Positions 42,608-51,455 are shown, counted from the first letter of the stretch. The stretch: 64,000 bases of DNA from Bacillota bacterium (GCA_021803205.1 JAJZMB010000148.1:1-64000); one strand, 5' to 3'. Notes: generated from the letters alone by a model not told the origin. Program-made: numbers and translations.

Positions 42608-43929
42608 TGGGCGCGCTGGCGGACTACTTCGGCGCACCGATGCGGCTTCTGCTGATTGAGGACGACCCGGAAATCACCGCGGAGTTCACGCGCACCGTGG
42701 ACGGCAGCGACGGCGACGTCGCCCTGGTGGCGAGCACCTCGAACGAGTCCGAAGTCACCGGGCTCCTGTCTACCATCGGGGTGGACTGCGTCTTCGTCGA
42801 CGAGAGCCTGGTGCGCAAGTCCTGGGCGCAGGTCGCCGCCGACATCCTGGCGGCCTCGCCGGCGATGCGCGTGGTGGTCTTCACCGAGTATCCCAGCGAG
42901 CGCCTCATGAACGAGTGCCTGCGGCACGGCGTCCGGCGGCCAATCCGCAAGCACTTGGCGCTCGGGCAACTGCTCCAGCAGTTGGAGTCCATGATCGACG
43001 ACGAGCGCCGCCTGAAGATGACCATGGCGCAGTTCGGGGGGGACGGACCGGCCACGGCCCCGGCGGCGGAGCGGCCGCGCTCGGGGGGGCGCGTAATCGT
43101 GGTGGCCTCGGGGTATGCCGGGGGCGCGGGCAAGACGACGGCCGTCACCAACATGGCCGTGTATGCGGCGAACCACCCGGCATTGCCGTTGCGCACCTCC
43201 CTCCTCGACCTGGAGAAGGGAAGGGGGTCGGTGCGGGTCCTCTTCGACCCGCAGATGGCCCCGCAGCCGTCGATCCTGGACATGGCGGACTGGGCCAGCC
43301 AGAGCCAGGTGCCGCCCGAAACGCTGAAGGCCATGATTCCGAAGGACACGGTGCCGGCCCGCAAGTACCACCTGACGACGGTGTACGGCACCGGCACCTT
43401 CGAGCGCGACGCGGAAGTGAGCCCGGAGCTGGTCCAGACCGTCATCACTTCACTTCGGCTCAACCACGACGCTGTATTCATCGACCTGCCCGGTGACGCG
43501 ACGGACGCGGCCGTGGAAGCGATGCGCCTGGCCACGCACGTGCTGTGGTTCGTGCGCGCGGACATCAAGGACTTCGAGCGCCACGCGGACATCCTCGGCC
43601 TACTGCGCAACCGCTGCCAACTCGACACCTCAAAGTTCCAGGCGGTCGTGTCCATGCTGCCGCCAAATGCCCGGCCGCCATTTTCGCCGACCCAAATCCA
43701 GAAGGCGCTCGCGATGCGGCTCATGCCCTGGGCCCTTCCCTACGACCCGAAGGTGGCCATGGCGGTGCCGGGCCACTTTGCGGCCATGGAGGACCGCCAG
43801 GGGCCATACATGACCGCTCTCCGCAAGGTGATCGAGGAGGTCGCCCCCGAGATGCGGACCGCCGCCGCGCCGGTACGGCGCCAGCGGGCGGGGTTCCTGG
43901 CGAGCCTCCTCGGAAGGGGGGCGCAGTAG
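42604..43929 (+). CDS. cpaE: Pilus assembly ATPase CpaE/TadZ
   Basis: 441 residues. N-terminal receiver-like domain (MRLLLIEDDPEITAEF, VDCVFVDESL) and a C-terminal MinD/ParA-type ATPase with deviant Walker A GYAGGAGKTTAVTNMAVY and LNHDAVFIDLPGDATDAAVE. TadZ/CpaE localises the Tad machine at a site on the cell. GTG 42604 overlaps the cpaB stop; an ATG follows directly. The next gene starts immediately after the stop. Confidence 0.87.
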   Translation: MMGALADYFGAPMRLLLIEDDPEITAEFTRTVDGSDGDVALVASTSNESEVTGLLSTIGVDCVFVDESLVRKSWAQVAADILAASPAMRVVVFTEYPSERLMNECLRHGVRRPIRKHLALGQLLQQLESMIDDERRLKMTMAQFGGDGPATAPAAERPRSGGRVIVVASGYAGGAGKTTAVTNMAVYAANHPALPLRTSLLDLEKGRGSVRVLFDPQMAPQPSILDMADWASQSQVPPETLKAMIPKDTVPARKYHLTTVYGTGTFERDAEVSPELVQTVITSLRLNHDAVFIDLPGDATDAAVEAMRLATHVLWFVRADIKDFERHADILGLLRNRCQLDTSKFQAVVSMLPPNARPPFSPTQIQKALAMRLMPWALPYDPKVAMAVPGHFAAMEDRQGPYMTALRKVIEEVAPEMRTAAAPVRRQRAGFLASLLGRGAQ

Positions 43930-45420
43930 TTGGCTGCACCAAAGTGGCTCGGTGGACGGGGCTCCGCGGCGGCGGGCACGCCACAGTTGCCTGACCCGGG
44001 TCCCGTGCAGGCCCCGAGGGAAGAAGCCGCACGGCCCGTGGCTGCTGGCGCGGGGGCGGCGCAACCTGCCCCGCCGGCCGCACCCGCGGTCTGGGCCGAC
44101 CGGGCCGGGCCGACGCCGACGGCCGCAGAGCGGCTGCGCTTTTGGTCGGAGGAGACGTCCGAGGAGGACGACGAGGACCGGCGGCTGATCGCGCTGATCA
44201 GAAGGCGCGTGTTCGATGAGACCCAAGACCTCGGGGAGCAGGAGCGCGAGGAACGCGCCCGGGCGGTCGCGCGCGAGATGGTGGCGCCGGTCAAGAGCCG
44301 TGCGCGCCAAGACCGCATCGTCGAGGACGTTCTGACAACCCTCTCCGGCAAGATGGGGCCGGTCGAGGCCCTGATGCAGGACCCCGCAGTTTCCGAGATC
44401 CTCATCAACGCCCCGGACGAGGTCTATGTGGAGCGCGGCGGGCGCCTGCAACTGCTCCCGCACGTCCGGTTCCGCGGCGACCGCGAGGTGCGCAACCTCG
44501 TCGAGGGCAGCGCCGCGTTCGCGGGACGGAAGTTCGACTACGCGAGCCCCGTACTCGATTGCCACCTGCCAAAGGGCGACCGCCTAGCCGCCGTGCGCTA
44601 CCCGGTGGCACGGCGGGGCACCTGCGTCAGCATCCGGCGGTTCGCCACGATGCCGTCGCTGGGCGGGATGCTGCAGCAGGGCGCCATCCCGCCGCGGGAC
44701 CGGCGGATGAATCCGAGCTTCCTGACGCGCGTGCCCTGGCCCGGCGACGTGGACGTCTTCGACTTCCTGCGCTGGGTCTTCGACCGGCGGCTGCACATCG
44801 TCGTCTCGGGTAGCACAAGCAGCGGCAAGACCACGACCCTCAACGCGTTCATGGAACTGATCGGGCCGGGGCTGCGCGTCGTCATCATCGAGGACTCGGC
44901 GGAGCTGCAGCCGCCGCCGGAGCTCCACGTGGTCCGGCTGGAACGCCGGCCGCCGAACGTCGAGGGCAGGGGCGAGATCACGCTCAAGGACCTGCTGGTG
45001 GCCTCGCTCCGCCTCCGGCCGGACGTGATCGTTGTCGGGGAGTGCCGGCGGGACGAGACGGCGATCATGCTGGAGGCGATGAGCACGGGGCATGACGGCA
45101 GCATGACGACCGTGCACGCGGATTCCCCGCTGGACGCCCTACGCCGGATGGTCCGCATGGTCCGGGGCACCTTCCCGGACACGCCGACCAGCGAACTCCG
45201 CGAGTACATCGCCAGCGCCATCAAGATCATCGTCCACATGCGGCGTGACGAGAGCCCCGGCGCGGGGGGGCTGCGAATGATCGAACGCGTCAGCGCCGTG
45301 GAGGGCGTCGACGCGGACGGTCAGTTTCTGGTAGGCGACCTGTACCGATGGCAGGACGGATACCTCCGCCACACCGGGCACGTCCCGGGGTGGGCGGCAC
45401 AGGGAGGGGGGGCCGCATGA
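43930..45420 (+). CDS. cpaF: Pilus secretion ATPase CpaF/TadA
   Basis: 496 residues. The first 110 residues are a Pro/Ala-rich and acidic leader (EEDDEDRRLIALIRRRVFDE), then the GspE/VirB11-like ATPase: DPAVSEILINAPDEVYVERG, Walker A SGSTSSGKTTTLNAF, VIIEDSAELQ (Walker B), RLRPDVIVVGECRRDETAIM and the histidine-box MSTGHDGSMTTVHADSP. This bifunctional hexameric motor drives Tad pilus extension (and in some systems retraction). TTG 43930 abuts the cpaE stop. Confidence 0.93.
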   Translation: MAAPKWLGGRGSAAAGTPQLPDPGPVQAPREEAARPVAAGAGAAQPAPPAAPAVWADRAGPTPTAAERLRFWSEETSEEDDEDRRLIALIRRRVFDETQDLGEQEREERARAVAREMVAPVKSRARQDRIVEDVLTTLSGKMGPVEALMQDPAVSEILINAPDEVYVERGGRLQLLPHVRFRGDREVRNLVEGSAAFAGRKFDYASPVLDCHLPKGDRLAAVRYPVARRGTCVSIRRFATMPSLGGMLQQGAIPPRDRRMNPSFLTRVPWPGDVDVFDFLRWVFDRRLHIVVSGSTSSGKTTTLNAFMELIGPGLRVVIIEDSAELQPPPELHVVRLERRPPNVEGRGEITLKDLLVASLRLRPDVIVVGECRRDETAIMLEAMSTGHDGSMTTVHADSPLDALRRMVRMVRGTFPDTPTSELREYIASAIKIIVHMRRDESPGAGGLRMIERVSAVEGVDADGQFLVGDLYRWQDGYLRHTGHVPGWAAQGGGAA

Positions 45421-46349
45421 TCAAGGCGCTCGCGGCTGTCGCGGCCGTCGGGGCGGTCCTCGTGCTGGCCGGGCTGTACAGGGCCTGGTCGGAGCATTCC
45501 GCGGCCCTGCAACTCGCGGTCCGGGGTCCGTCGCTGGTCCGTCAGGTGCTCGGGCCGCGGGCGCTCCGGCCGGCTCGCCCGCGCGGCGTCCACCTGCCGC
45601 GGGCGTTGAAGTACCTGGAGGGCCGGATGCGGGCGGCGGGTGTGGACTGGGAAGTGTCGACCATCGTCGGGCTGATCGCCGGTACCGGCGCCGGGGCGGC
45701 GCTGCTGGCGTACACGGTGACCGGCATCCCCTGGCTGACCGTCGCGGTCTTGGCGGTAGGGTTCTACACGCCGGTCTGGCGGCTGAACGCGGTCGCCCAG
45801 AGGCGGGCGGCCCAAGTGATGCGCCAGTTGGACCAGGTGTGCACCGAGCTCATCCAAGCGGTGAGCGCCGGCCTCGACCTGTTCAAGGCGTTACGCGAGC
45901 AGGCCCAGAGGGCGCCGGATCCCACCGGGGCGGAGCTGCGCCGGGTGACGGGCCGCGTGCAGGAGGGCGAGCCCCTCTCGGACGTGATCCGCGAATTCGC
46001 GGAGCGCGTGGACCTGGAGGAGGCCCAGCTGTTCGCGGTCGGGCTGCGCATGGCCCAGGAGGAGGGGGCCCATCCCGGGCCCGTGTTGGAATCGGTGCTG
46101 CGCTCCCTCCGCAGCCGGCGTGAGCTCCACGGGCTGATCGGGGAACTGTCGGCCAGGGAGCGCAAGCAGAGCCTGATCCTGATTCTGGTGCCATTGGTCG
46201 TCATGCCGGCCATGCGGCTGGTGAACCCACAGATAACCGCGCCTCTCTTCCACTCCTTCGCGGGTCAGGTGCTCATCGTCGCCGATCTGGCGTGGATGCT
46301 CTTCGGCCTGCGAGTGGTGCAGGGCTGGTTCGGGGGCATCCACTCGTGA
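45417..46349 (+). CDS. tadB: Tad pilus inner-membrane platform protein TadB
   Basis: 310 residues of the T2SF/GspF type: hydrophobic N-terminal helix (AAVAAVGAVLVLAGLY), paired mid helices (TIVGLIAGTGAGAALLAYTV), the GspF-F domain (CTELIQAVSAGLDLFKALRE, EEAQLFAVGLRMAQEEGAHP) and a C-terminal membrane helix pair. It forms the platform that CpaF turns to assemble pilin. ATG 45417 overlaps the cpaF stop (ATGA). Upstream GGGAGGGGGG serves as its ribosome site. Confidence 0.88.
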   Translation: MIKALAAVAAVGAVLVLAGLYRAWSEHSAALQLAVRGPSLVRQVLGPRALRPARPRGVHLPRALKYLEGRMRAAGVDWEVSTIVGLIAGTGAGAALLAYTVTGIPWLTVAVLAVGFYTPVWRLNAVAQRRAAQVMRQLDQVCTELIQAVSAGLDLFKALREQAQRAPDPTGAELRRVTGRVQEGEPLSDVIREFAERVDLEEAQLFAVGLRMAQEEGAHPGPVLESVLRSLRSRRELHGLIGELSARERKQSLILILVPLVVMPAMRLVNPQITAPLFHSFAGQVLIVADLAWMLFGLRVVQGWFGGIHS

Positions 46350-46368
46350 ATAGCAGGGGGGATGAGGG

Positions 46369-47280
46369 GTGAGTCCGGCGGTTCTCTGGCTCGCCCTGGC
46401 CGCGGGGCTCGGGGGCGTGCTGATCTTGGCCGGCCTCCGAGAGAGGTCCGCGAAATCGGAAGACTGGCTCATGACCGCGACGGGCGGACCCGTGCGGGCG
46501 GCCAACCGGCGGGTGGACGCCAAGGTCGCGCGGGCGAGGGTTGCCGAGCGGCTGCGGAAGGTCCTGGACCAGGTGGGCCGGCAGGTCGGGCCGGTGTTCG
46601 GTCAGAGCGCGCAGTTGCAGCGCCGCCTGGAGTGGGCCGGCTGGTCCGTGGCGCCCGATGCGTTTGTCGCCGGCCAGGTGCTGGCCGCCGGCGTGGGCTT
46701 CGTGGTGGGGGTGCTGTTGCCGGCGGCTATCGGCAGCCCCGGCGCCGCCCTCCTGTTTGGGCCCCTCGGCGTGGTCTGCGGGTGGATGGTTCCGGGCGAA
46801 ATGATGGAGCGCCAGTACAGGGCGGCGCGGGTGCGGGTCGGCCGTGAGGCGCTGGGATATGGCGACTTCCTGATCGCCTGCCTGCAAGCCGGGCTGCAGT
46901 TGGAGCAGGCCCTCCTCCGCCTCGGGCGGGACTTGCCGGGGCGGCTGGCCTCGATGATGGCGCGCTCCGCGCAGGAGTCCCTGGCCACCAAGGAGAGCGC
47001 CGAACTGACCCTGCAGTCCATGGCGGACGAGATCGACGAGCCGAACGTCTCCGCGATCGTCGGCGCCATCGTCCAGGCCAGGGTGACAGGTGGCGATCTT
47101 GCGGGCCCGCTGTCGAGCCTGCTGACCGCACTGCGGACGGAGCGCCAGCAGAAGGTGCGCGCGGCCGCCCGGGCACGGGCGGCGACCAGCTTCATGCCGA
47201 TGATGCTCGTGTTCCTCCCCGGTATCCTCGTGCCCATCGGGTTCGTCGTGATGCGGTCGTTCGCGGCCAGCGGCTTCTAG
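46369..47280 (+). CDS. tadC: Tad pilus inner-membrane platform protein TadC
   Basis: 303 residues, T2SF domain: N-terminal helix (AVLWLALAAGLGGVLILAGL), mid helices (VLAAGVGFVVGVLLPAAIG), the GspF-F core (YGDFLIACLQAGLQLEQALL, EIDEPNVSAIVGAIVQARVT) and a C-terminal membrane helix (FMPMMLVFLPGILVPIGFVV). Partner of TadB. GTG 46369 follows GGGGATGAGGGG, 19 bp past tadB. Confidence 0.87.
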   Translation: MSPAVLWLALAAGLGGVLILAGLRERSAKSEDWLMTATGGPVRAANRRVDAKVARARVAERLRKVLDQVGRQVGPVFGQSAQLQRRLEWAGWSVAPDAFVAGQVLAAGVGFVVGVLLPAAIGSPGAALLFGPLGVVCGWMVPGEMMERQYRAARVRVGREALGYGDFLIACLQAGLQLEQALLRLGRDLPGRLASMMARSAQESLATKESAELTLQSMADEIDEPNVSAIVGAIVQARVTGGDLAGPLSSLLTALRTERQQKVRAAARARAATSFMPMMLVFLPGILVPIGFVVMRSFAASGF

Positions 47281-47503
47281 CTAGGACGCCAGATGCCGTT
47301 CCACCCGTCCCGCGCCTCTGCCTTCTGGTCCGTTCCTGGGCGGGGCGCTGGCCACCCTTGTAAAGGGCGGCGGCCACCCGGTCGTCGGCCTGGTCCTAGC
47401 GCTGCCGGCGGCCTGGCGTCCCCGACGCTGGCCTGACCTGCGCCGGCGGTCCTGGTGGCAGTCGATCCGCGCCGATTTTGCGGGTGCGCTGGAATTCCTA
47501 GAC

Positions 47504-48175
47504 TTGCACATCCAGGCCGGCATCGCGCTGGCGGAAGCCCTGGGCGGCATTGGGCAACTCCTGGCCGGGCCGCTCGTGGACGCGTGGCTGCGCCTGCGCG
47601 TACGAGCGACCGCGATCGGCGGCCCGGCTGCGTTCGCGGAGTTTGCCGAGCGGGCGGCCGATCCCGACGTGGCGGCCGTCGCCCACCGCCTGGCGGCCGC
47701 TTGGAGCGTGGCCGAGCCTGGTGGCGGAGCGTTCGGCTCGCTGGGGGCCGTGCTGGATCGCCTGCGCAACGCCGCTGCGACAGCGCGCACTCGTCGGCTG
47801 CCGGCGCTGCACGCCGCGCTCGCAGGCTGGCTGTTACTGGCCCTGACAGCCGTGATTGCGCGTTTCGGACCCAATCGGCCGCCCATTTCGGTTTCGCCCG
47901 GCCACCTATTTCGGCGCGGCCGGGCGGGCCCGGAGCCCTTGGGACAGAGGGCAAGGGGCAGCAACTGGGGTAAGAAGGGCAGGGACGGCCGCCTGGACCG
48001 AAATAGGTGGCCGACATGGCCGGAATACGCACGTGATCGGTGTGCCGGTCGGGGCGTGGGCGCTTCAGACCCTGTCCGGAAGCGGATAGAGAGAGGAGGA
48101 CAGATCGGCCCGCGACCGCTCTCTGCTCGCTGCCACAGGCTTAACGGCCTCCTTATGGCCACCCTGGTAGGGTGA
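47504..48175 (+). CDS. Truncated T2SF-like protein, start unclear
   Basis: The frame is open from 47285, just after the tadC stop, and reads like protein from there (ALATLVKGGGHPVVGLVLAL; ADFAGALEFLDLHIQAGIAL), resembling another TadB/TadC-like domain. No ATG, GTG or TTG is in frame before TTG 47504, so either translation starts there or the true start was lost. A membrane helix follows (AALAGWLLLALTAVIA). The last 75 residues (after GPNRPPIS) are basic and repeat-derived and may not be original. Coordinates give the minimal version. Confidence 0.45.
   Translation: MHIQAGIALAEALGGIGQLLAGPLVDAWLRLRVRATAIGGPAAFAEFAERAADPDVAAVAHRLAAAWSVAEPGGGAFGSLGAVLDRLRNAAATARTRRLPALHAALAGWLLLALTAVIARFGPNRPPISVSPGHLFRRGRAGPEPLGQRARGSNWGKKGRDGRLDRNRWPTWPEYARDRCAGRGVGASDPVRKRIERGGQIGPRPLSARCHRLNGLLMATLVG
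47900..48012. repeat. 15-bp inverted repeat flanking 83 bp
   Basis: GGCCACCTATTTCGG (47900-47914) and CCGAAATAGGTGGCC (47998-48012) are exact reverse complements; a near-copy GGCCGCCCATTTCGG precedes at about 47878. It lies in the 3' end of the T2SF-like frame and looks like a small inserted element or a pair of binding sites. Confidence 0.55.
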
Positions 48176-48267
48176 ATCGAGGTTGGGAGACGGAAACGGG
48201 GGTGTGGCGCCGCGAAGTCTCCAGGTCTCAAGGCGACCCGGATGGTCTGATGAAGGAGGGCGACCCA

Positions 48268-48552
48268 ATGCGGAATGGACGACAGGTTGTCGTAGCCGCC
48301 ATAACTGCACTTGTCGCGATAGGCGGGGCCGCGGTCGCTGGTAGCCTTGGCGCGTTCGCCGCGGGGACATCGGGAAGCACGAGCCCGCCTGCTGCGGTAT
48401 GTCGATCTGTGCAAGGCGCTGGCAAGGCCTGTATGGCGCCAACGCCGGCTTGGGTAAAGGCCCACCCAGGCCAGGATCCGTTTACCCAGCCGCCCATCGC
48501 TCAGCCGCCGGCGGTCCAGCCTGGTGGTGTGGCGGCCGCCCCGAAGAAGTAG
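48268..48552 (+). CDS. Small exported protein, 94 aa
   Basis: ATG 48268 with AAGGAGGG upstream. N-terminal hydrophobic segment (VVVAAITALVAIGGAAVAGS), then a Pro/Ala-rich stretch with two cysteines (AVCRSVQGAGKACM). It could be a minor pilin-like or secreted peptide. No family. Convergent with the histidine kinase gene. Confidence 0.6.
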   Translation: MRNGRQVVVAAITALVAIGGAAVAGSLGAFAAGTSGSTSPPAAVCRSVQGAGKACMAPTPAWVKAHPGQDPFTQPPIAQPPAVQPGGVAAAPKK

Positions 48553-48555
48553 CGT

Positions 48556-48591
48556 TTGAGGCGCGGTCTGCGCAAGCCGGTCGCGCCTCAA
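48556..48591. terminator. Bidirectional terminator
   Basis: Stem TTGAGGCGCG (48556-48565) / CGCGCCTCAA (48582-48591) between convergent genes; it overlaps the kinase stop. Confidence 0.6.
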
Positions 48592-49781
48592 GCTTCGCTC
48601 GCCTGGGCCAACGGGAGCCGAACGCAAAACTCGCTGCCCTGTCCCGGAATGCTAGTCACTGTCACGTCCCCACCGTGCTCGCGCACGATCTTGGCCACAA
48701 TGGATAAGCCGAGCCCAAACCCGCTTGTGATCGACCGGGAGGGCTCGACTCGAACAAACCGATCGAAGATGATGGTCAACTCATCCTGGGCGATGCCGAT
48801 GCCGGTGTCCATCACGTGGACGCAAGCGGCGTCCTGGAACCGCTCGGCGCGCACAGTGACGCTTCCCCCAAGCCGGTTGTACTTAACGGCGTTGTTCAAC
48901 AGATTGGCGAACACGCGAGTCAAACGCCAAAAATCGCCACATATATACAGGTCAGCCTGCCCGATGAGCTTGACCGTAATCTCTCGATCATGCGCCAGCT
49001 CGGCCACTTCGCCAAGCGCTTCCTCTAGCACCGGGCCTAGTGCGATTACCTCTTTTGCCGCCTCCGCTGACGGCGCCGCCAGCTCGAGAAGATCGCTCGC
49101 GAGGCGTTCGAGGCGCGTGGCCGAACGGTTTAAAGACTCAAGCGCCTGGCGGTAGTCCGCTGCGTTTGCCGCACCCTCCGTCAGAACCTGGTCCAACGTC
49201 GCTCGCATAAGGGCCAAGGGCGTCCGCAGTTCGTGAGACGCGTCCGCAACAAAGCGCTCCTGTTGCGTGAACGCTGACTGCAGCCCGTCTAGCATCCCGT
49301 TCAGTGATCTTGCCAGGGCATGGAGTTCGTCCCGATGGATGCCGATTGGCACCCGTGCCTGCAGATTGCGAGCGTCCACCCGCCTGACAGCGTCTCGAAT
49401 ATCCTGCAGCGGACTGAGTGCCCAGCCTGCGACCCAATACGTGCTCGCGGCGGCTAGGACGAGCATCGCACCCAAGCCGATCAGGGAGAACTCTCGCAGA
49501 TTTTGCAAGAGGTAGTGCTGAACGCCCGCCTCGGGCGACACGGGCGCGATGGCCGACGGGGTGGCGAGGGGAGGACCAACGGCGCCTTCGGCATCTGTAG
49601 CGACACGGAGCGCCGGAGGTGGCGCGGCAGACTGGGGTATCGGCACGAGGGCCGTGCCGAGGTTCACAAGCACCACCAAGAGCACGCTGGGGAGCATAAG
49701 CGCCGCCGTCGCCCACAACGTCAGGCGCAGGCGCAAGGTCAGGCGTCCCGTTTGTGGACGCAGGGGGTGATCATCGGACAT
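48588..49781 (-). CDS. Sensor histidine kinase
   Basis: 397 residues. Two membrane helices (LWATAALMLPSVLLVVLVNL and FSLIGLGAMLVLAAASTYWV) flank a short extracytoplasmic loop of about 60 residues; HAMP; H-box FVADASHELRTPLALMRATL; N-box NLLNNAVKYN; G-boxes DTGIGIAQDE and GFGLGLSIV. Autophosphorylating OmpR-class kinase, partner of the response regulator whose stop it overlaps. Start ATG 49781 sits inside the regulator's 3' end. Lower G+C than its neighbours, which suggests separate acquisition. Confidence 0.93.
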   Translation of the reverse strand: MSDDHPLRPQTGRLTLRLRLTLWATAALMLPSVLLVVLVNLGTALVPIPQSAAPPPALRVATDAEGAVGPPLATPSAIAPVSPEAGVQHYLLQNLREFSLIGLGAMLVLAAASTYWVAGWALSPLQDIRDAVRRVDARNLQARVPIGIHRDELHALARSLNGMLDGLQSAFTQQERFVADASHELRTPLALMRATLDQVLTEGAANAADYRQALESLNRSATRLERLASDLLELAAPSAEAAKEVIALGPVLEEALGEVAELAHDREITVKLIGQADLYICGDFWRLTRVFANLLNNAVKYNRLGGSVTVRAERFQDAACVHVMDTGIGIAQDELTIIFDRFVRVEPSRSITSGFGLGLSIVAKIVREHGGDVTVTSIPGQGSEFCVRLPLAQASEA

Positions 49782-50469
49782 CCGCGCCAGCCTCCGACGA
49801 CCAAGGGGTAAGCCGGTATCCCTGTCCCACAACCGTCTCGATCAGCGGTACGCCGCAGTGAGCGTTCAGCTTTTTACGCAGGCTGGCGATATGCACGCGC
49901 ACGGTGTTCGTGAACGAGTCCGCACGGTCGTCCCAAACGTTTTCAAGTAATTCCTCCTGGGAAACCACAGCCTTGGGATGCCGCATCATGTACTCCAACA
50001 CCGCGAGTTCCCTCTTGGTCAAAGCCAGCCGGTGGCCGCCGCGTGTGGCGACTCTCCCACTAACATCCAACTGTAGATCTCCTACGCCCAGAAGCGGGTA
50101 TTGAACGGTGAAATCCCTTCGGAGCAGTGCGCGGACTCGAGCCTTGAGTTCACCCATGTCGAACGGCTTAGCCAGGTAATCGTCAGCTCCCTCGTCCAGG
50201 CCGACGGTTCGTTCGTTAGGGCGTGATCGGGCGGAGACGACCAGGATGCGTAGCGACGGCTGCTGGCGCCGCAACCGCCGACAGATCTCGATGCCATCAA
50301 GGGATGGAAGGCTGAGGTCGAGGACAAGTAGGCTGTACGGCGTCAGTTCGCACCGATCATGCGCTTCCTGGCCGTCATTCACGACATCGACGGCGTGACC
50401 TTCCCTTTCGAGGGCGCGGGCAATCCGGTCCGCCATTTCAGGTTCATCTTCGACGACAAGGATGCGCAT
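49771..50469 (-). CDS. OmpR-family response regulator
   Basis: 232 residues. Receiver (MRILVVEDEPEMADRIARAL; acceptor Asp in LLVLDLSLPSLDG; Lys in DDYLAKPFDMGELK), then OmpR/PhoB winged helix (LALTKRELAVLEYMMRHPKA, FTNTVRVHIASLRKKL, ETVVGQGYRL). GGAGGAA precedes ATG 50469. First gene of the two-gene minus-strand operon with the kinase. Lying between two halves of the Tad locus, it is a candidate regulator of pilus genes. Confidence 0.93.
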   Translation of the reverse strand: MRILVVEDEPEMADRIARALEREGHAVDVVNDGQEAHDRCELTPYSLLVLDLSLPSLDGIEICRRLRRQQPSLRILVVSARSRPNERTVGLDEGADDYLAKPFDMGELKARVRALLRRDFTVQYPLLGVGDLQLDVSGRVATRGGHRLALTKRELAVLEYMMRHPKAVVSQEELLENVWDDRADSFTNTVRVHIASLRKKLNAHCGVPLIETVVGQGYRLTPWSSEAGADVR

Positions 50470-50559
50470 CAGCAGTTCCTCCGATTGTCCCGGCTGGTTC
50501 CCTACAAGTCCCTCGGCACGGCATCTAGTCGCGTTCATACCGACACGATAGACCAAAAC

Positions 50560-50592
50560 GGGAGCCACCCGCACAGATGTGGGGTGGCTCCC
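50560..50592 (-). terminator. Rho-independent terminator of the secreted-protein gene
   Basis: GGGAGCCACCC (50560-50570) and GGGTGGCTCCC (50582-50592) form an 11-bp stem; on the minus strand it is followed by CGTTTTGGTC. Confidence 0.75.
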
Positions 50593-50621
50593 TTCGGCAT
50601 GCCCCCAAGCGAAATGAGGTC

Positions 50622-51071
50622 TCACACGCTGATGTAGCCGGTGTAGTTGATCTCGTACGGGCCCTGGTTCCAGATGTCCACGTAGTAGTTGCCCGGCGAC
50701 GGGATCGTCCAGGTCGCACCGCCTGATCCGGCACCGATCTGGACCCACTGGCAACTGTTGAAGCTGGTGCTCGTGCACAGTCCGACGGACACCGTCGAGG
50801 AGGGCGGGTTGTACGAGATGTTGATTGACACCTGGTTGCCCGGATTCTCGTAGTACGGCCCGTACCACGCGTAGTATCCGGAGTACAGCGAACCGTTGAT
50901 GCTGTACACGACGTTGGGCGACACACCGGCTTGGGACGCGGGAGCCCCCGGGGACCCCGGTACTGGGATGGCTGGCGCAGCGAGAGCAGCGGCGGACGAG
51001 GCGAACAGTCCTGCCGCCACGGCCAACGCGACCAAAGGCTTTGCCAGCGCACGGAGCCGTCGACCGACCAT
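50622..51071 (-). CDS. Small secreted beta-rich protein, 149 aa
   Basis: ATG 51071 with GGAGGG upstream. Signal peptide to about residue 30 (KPLVALAVAAGLFASSAAAL), then a Tyr/Asn/Ser-rich beta-sandwich-like domain (SINGSLYSGYYAWYG, PSPGNYYVDIWNQGPYEINY) with one cysteine pair (GLCTSTSFNSCQW). It resembles pre-peptidase C-terminal or carbohydrate-binding beta domains but the match is weak. It lies upstream of the two-component genes on the same strand and may be a sensed or regulated surface protein. Confidence 0.65.
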   Translation of the reverse strand: MVGRRLRALAKPLVALAVAAGLFASSAAALAAPAIPVPGSPGAPASQAGVSPNVVYSINGSLYSGYYAWYGPYYENPGNQVSINISYNPPSSTVSVGLCTSTSFNSCQWVQIGAGSGGATWTIPSPGNYYVDIWNQGPYEINYTGYISV

Positions 51072-51325
51072 CTTCGTCCCTCCTTCAAGTCGGAACGGTG
51101 TCGGATCGATGGGCATCCCCCCTCATCGGCTACAAATCGGTATCCACTTGTCGTTTACCACGGGCCGGTTAAAGTCCGCGTTAAGGCGATAAGCAGACGG
51201 AGCCCACCGGACGGGGGCAGCGTGCCGGGGGGGAAGTTTCACCGCGAGACCTGCACCGGCCGAAGGTAGTCACGAGAGCCACGCCAATCCCGGCGTCCGC
51301 TAGCAGCAGATCTACACGCCACTCT

Positions 51326-51366
51326 CCGAGGTTCCGGGGGCGCGCCCTCCGGAACCTCGGCGTTTT
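51326..51366 (+). terminator. Strong rho-independent terminator with no gene upstream on its strand
   Basis: CCGAGGTTCCGG (51326-51337) / CCGGAACCTCGG (51349-51360), 12-bp perfect stem, then CGTTTT. The plus-strand sequence before it (51120-51325) has no ORF, so the transcript it ends may be a small RNA. Confidence 0.75.
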
Positions 51367-51411
51367 CCCAGGCCCTGAAGGGGGGCGGTGCCGGCGAGGT
51401 CTGTCCCGCCC

Positions 51412-51431
51412 GTATTCCGTGCGGAATAGCG
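51412..51431. promoter_or_regulatory. Palindrome shared with 41599, candidate operator of the pilin operon
   Basis: GTATTCCGTGCGGAATAGCG contains the perfect palindrome TATTCCG-TG-CGGAATA and is 25 bp upstream of the first pilin-like gene. It matches the cpaB-upstream copy in 17 of 20 positions. Confidence 0.5.
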
Positions 51432-51455
51432 ACCGAAGACAAGGAGTTGAGGGGC

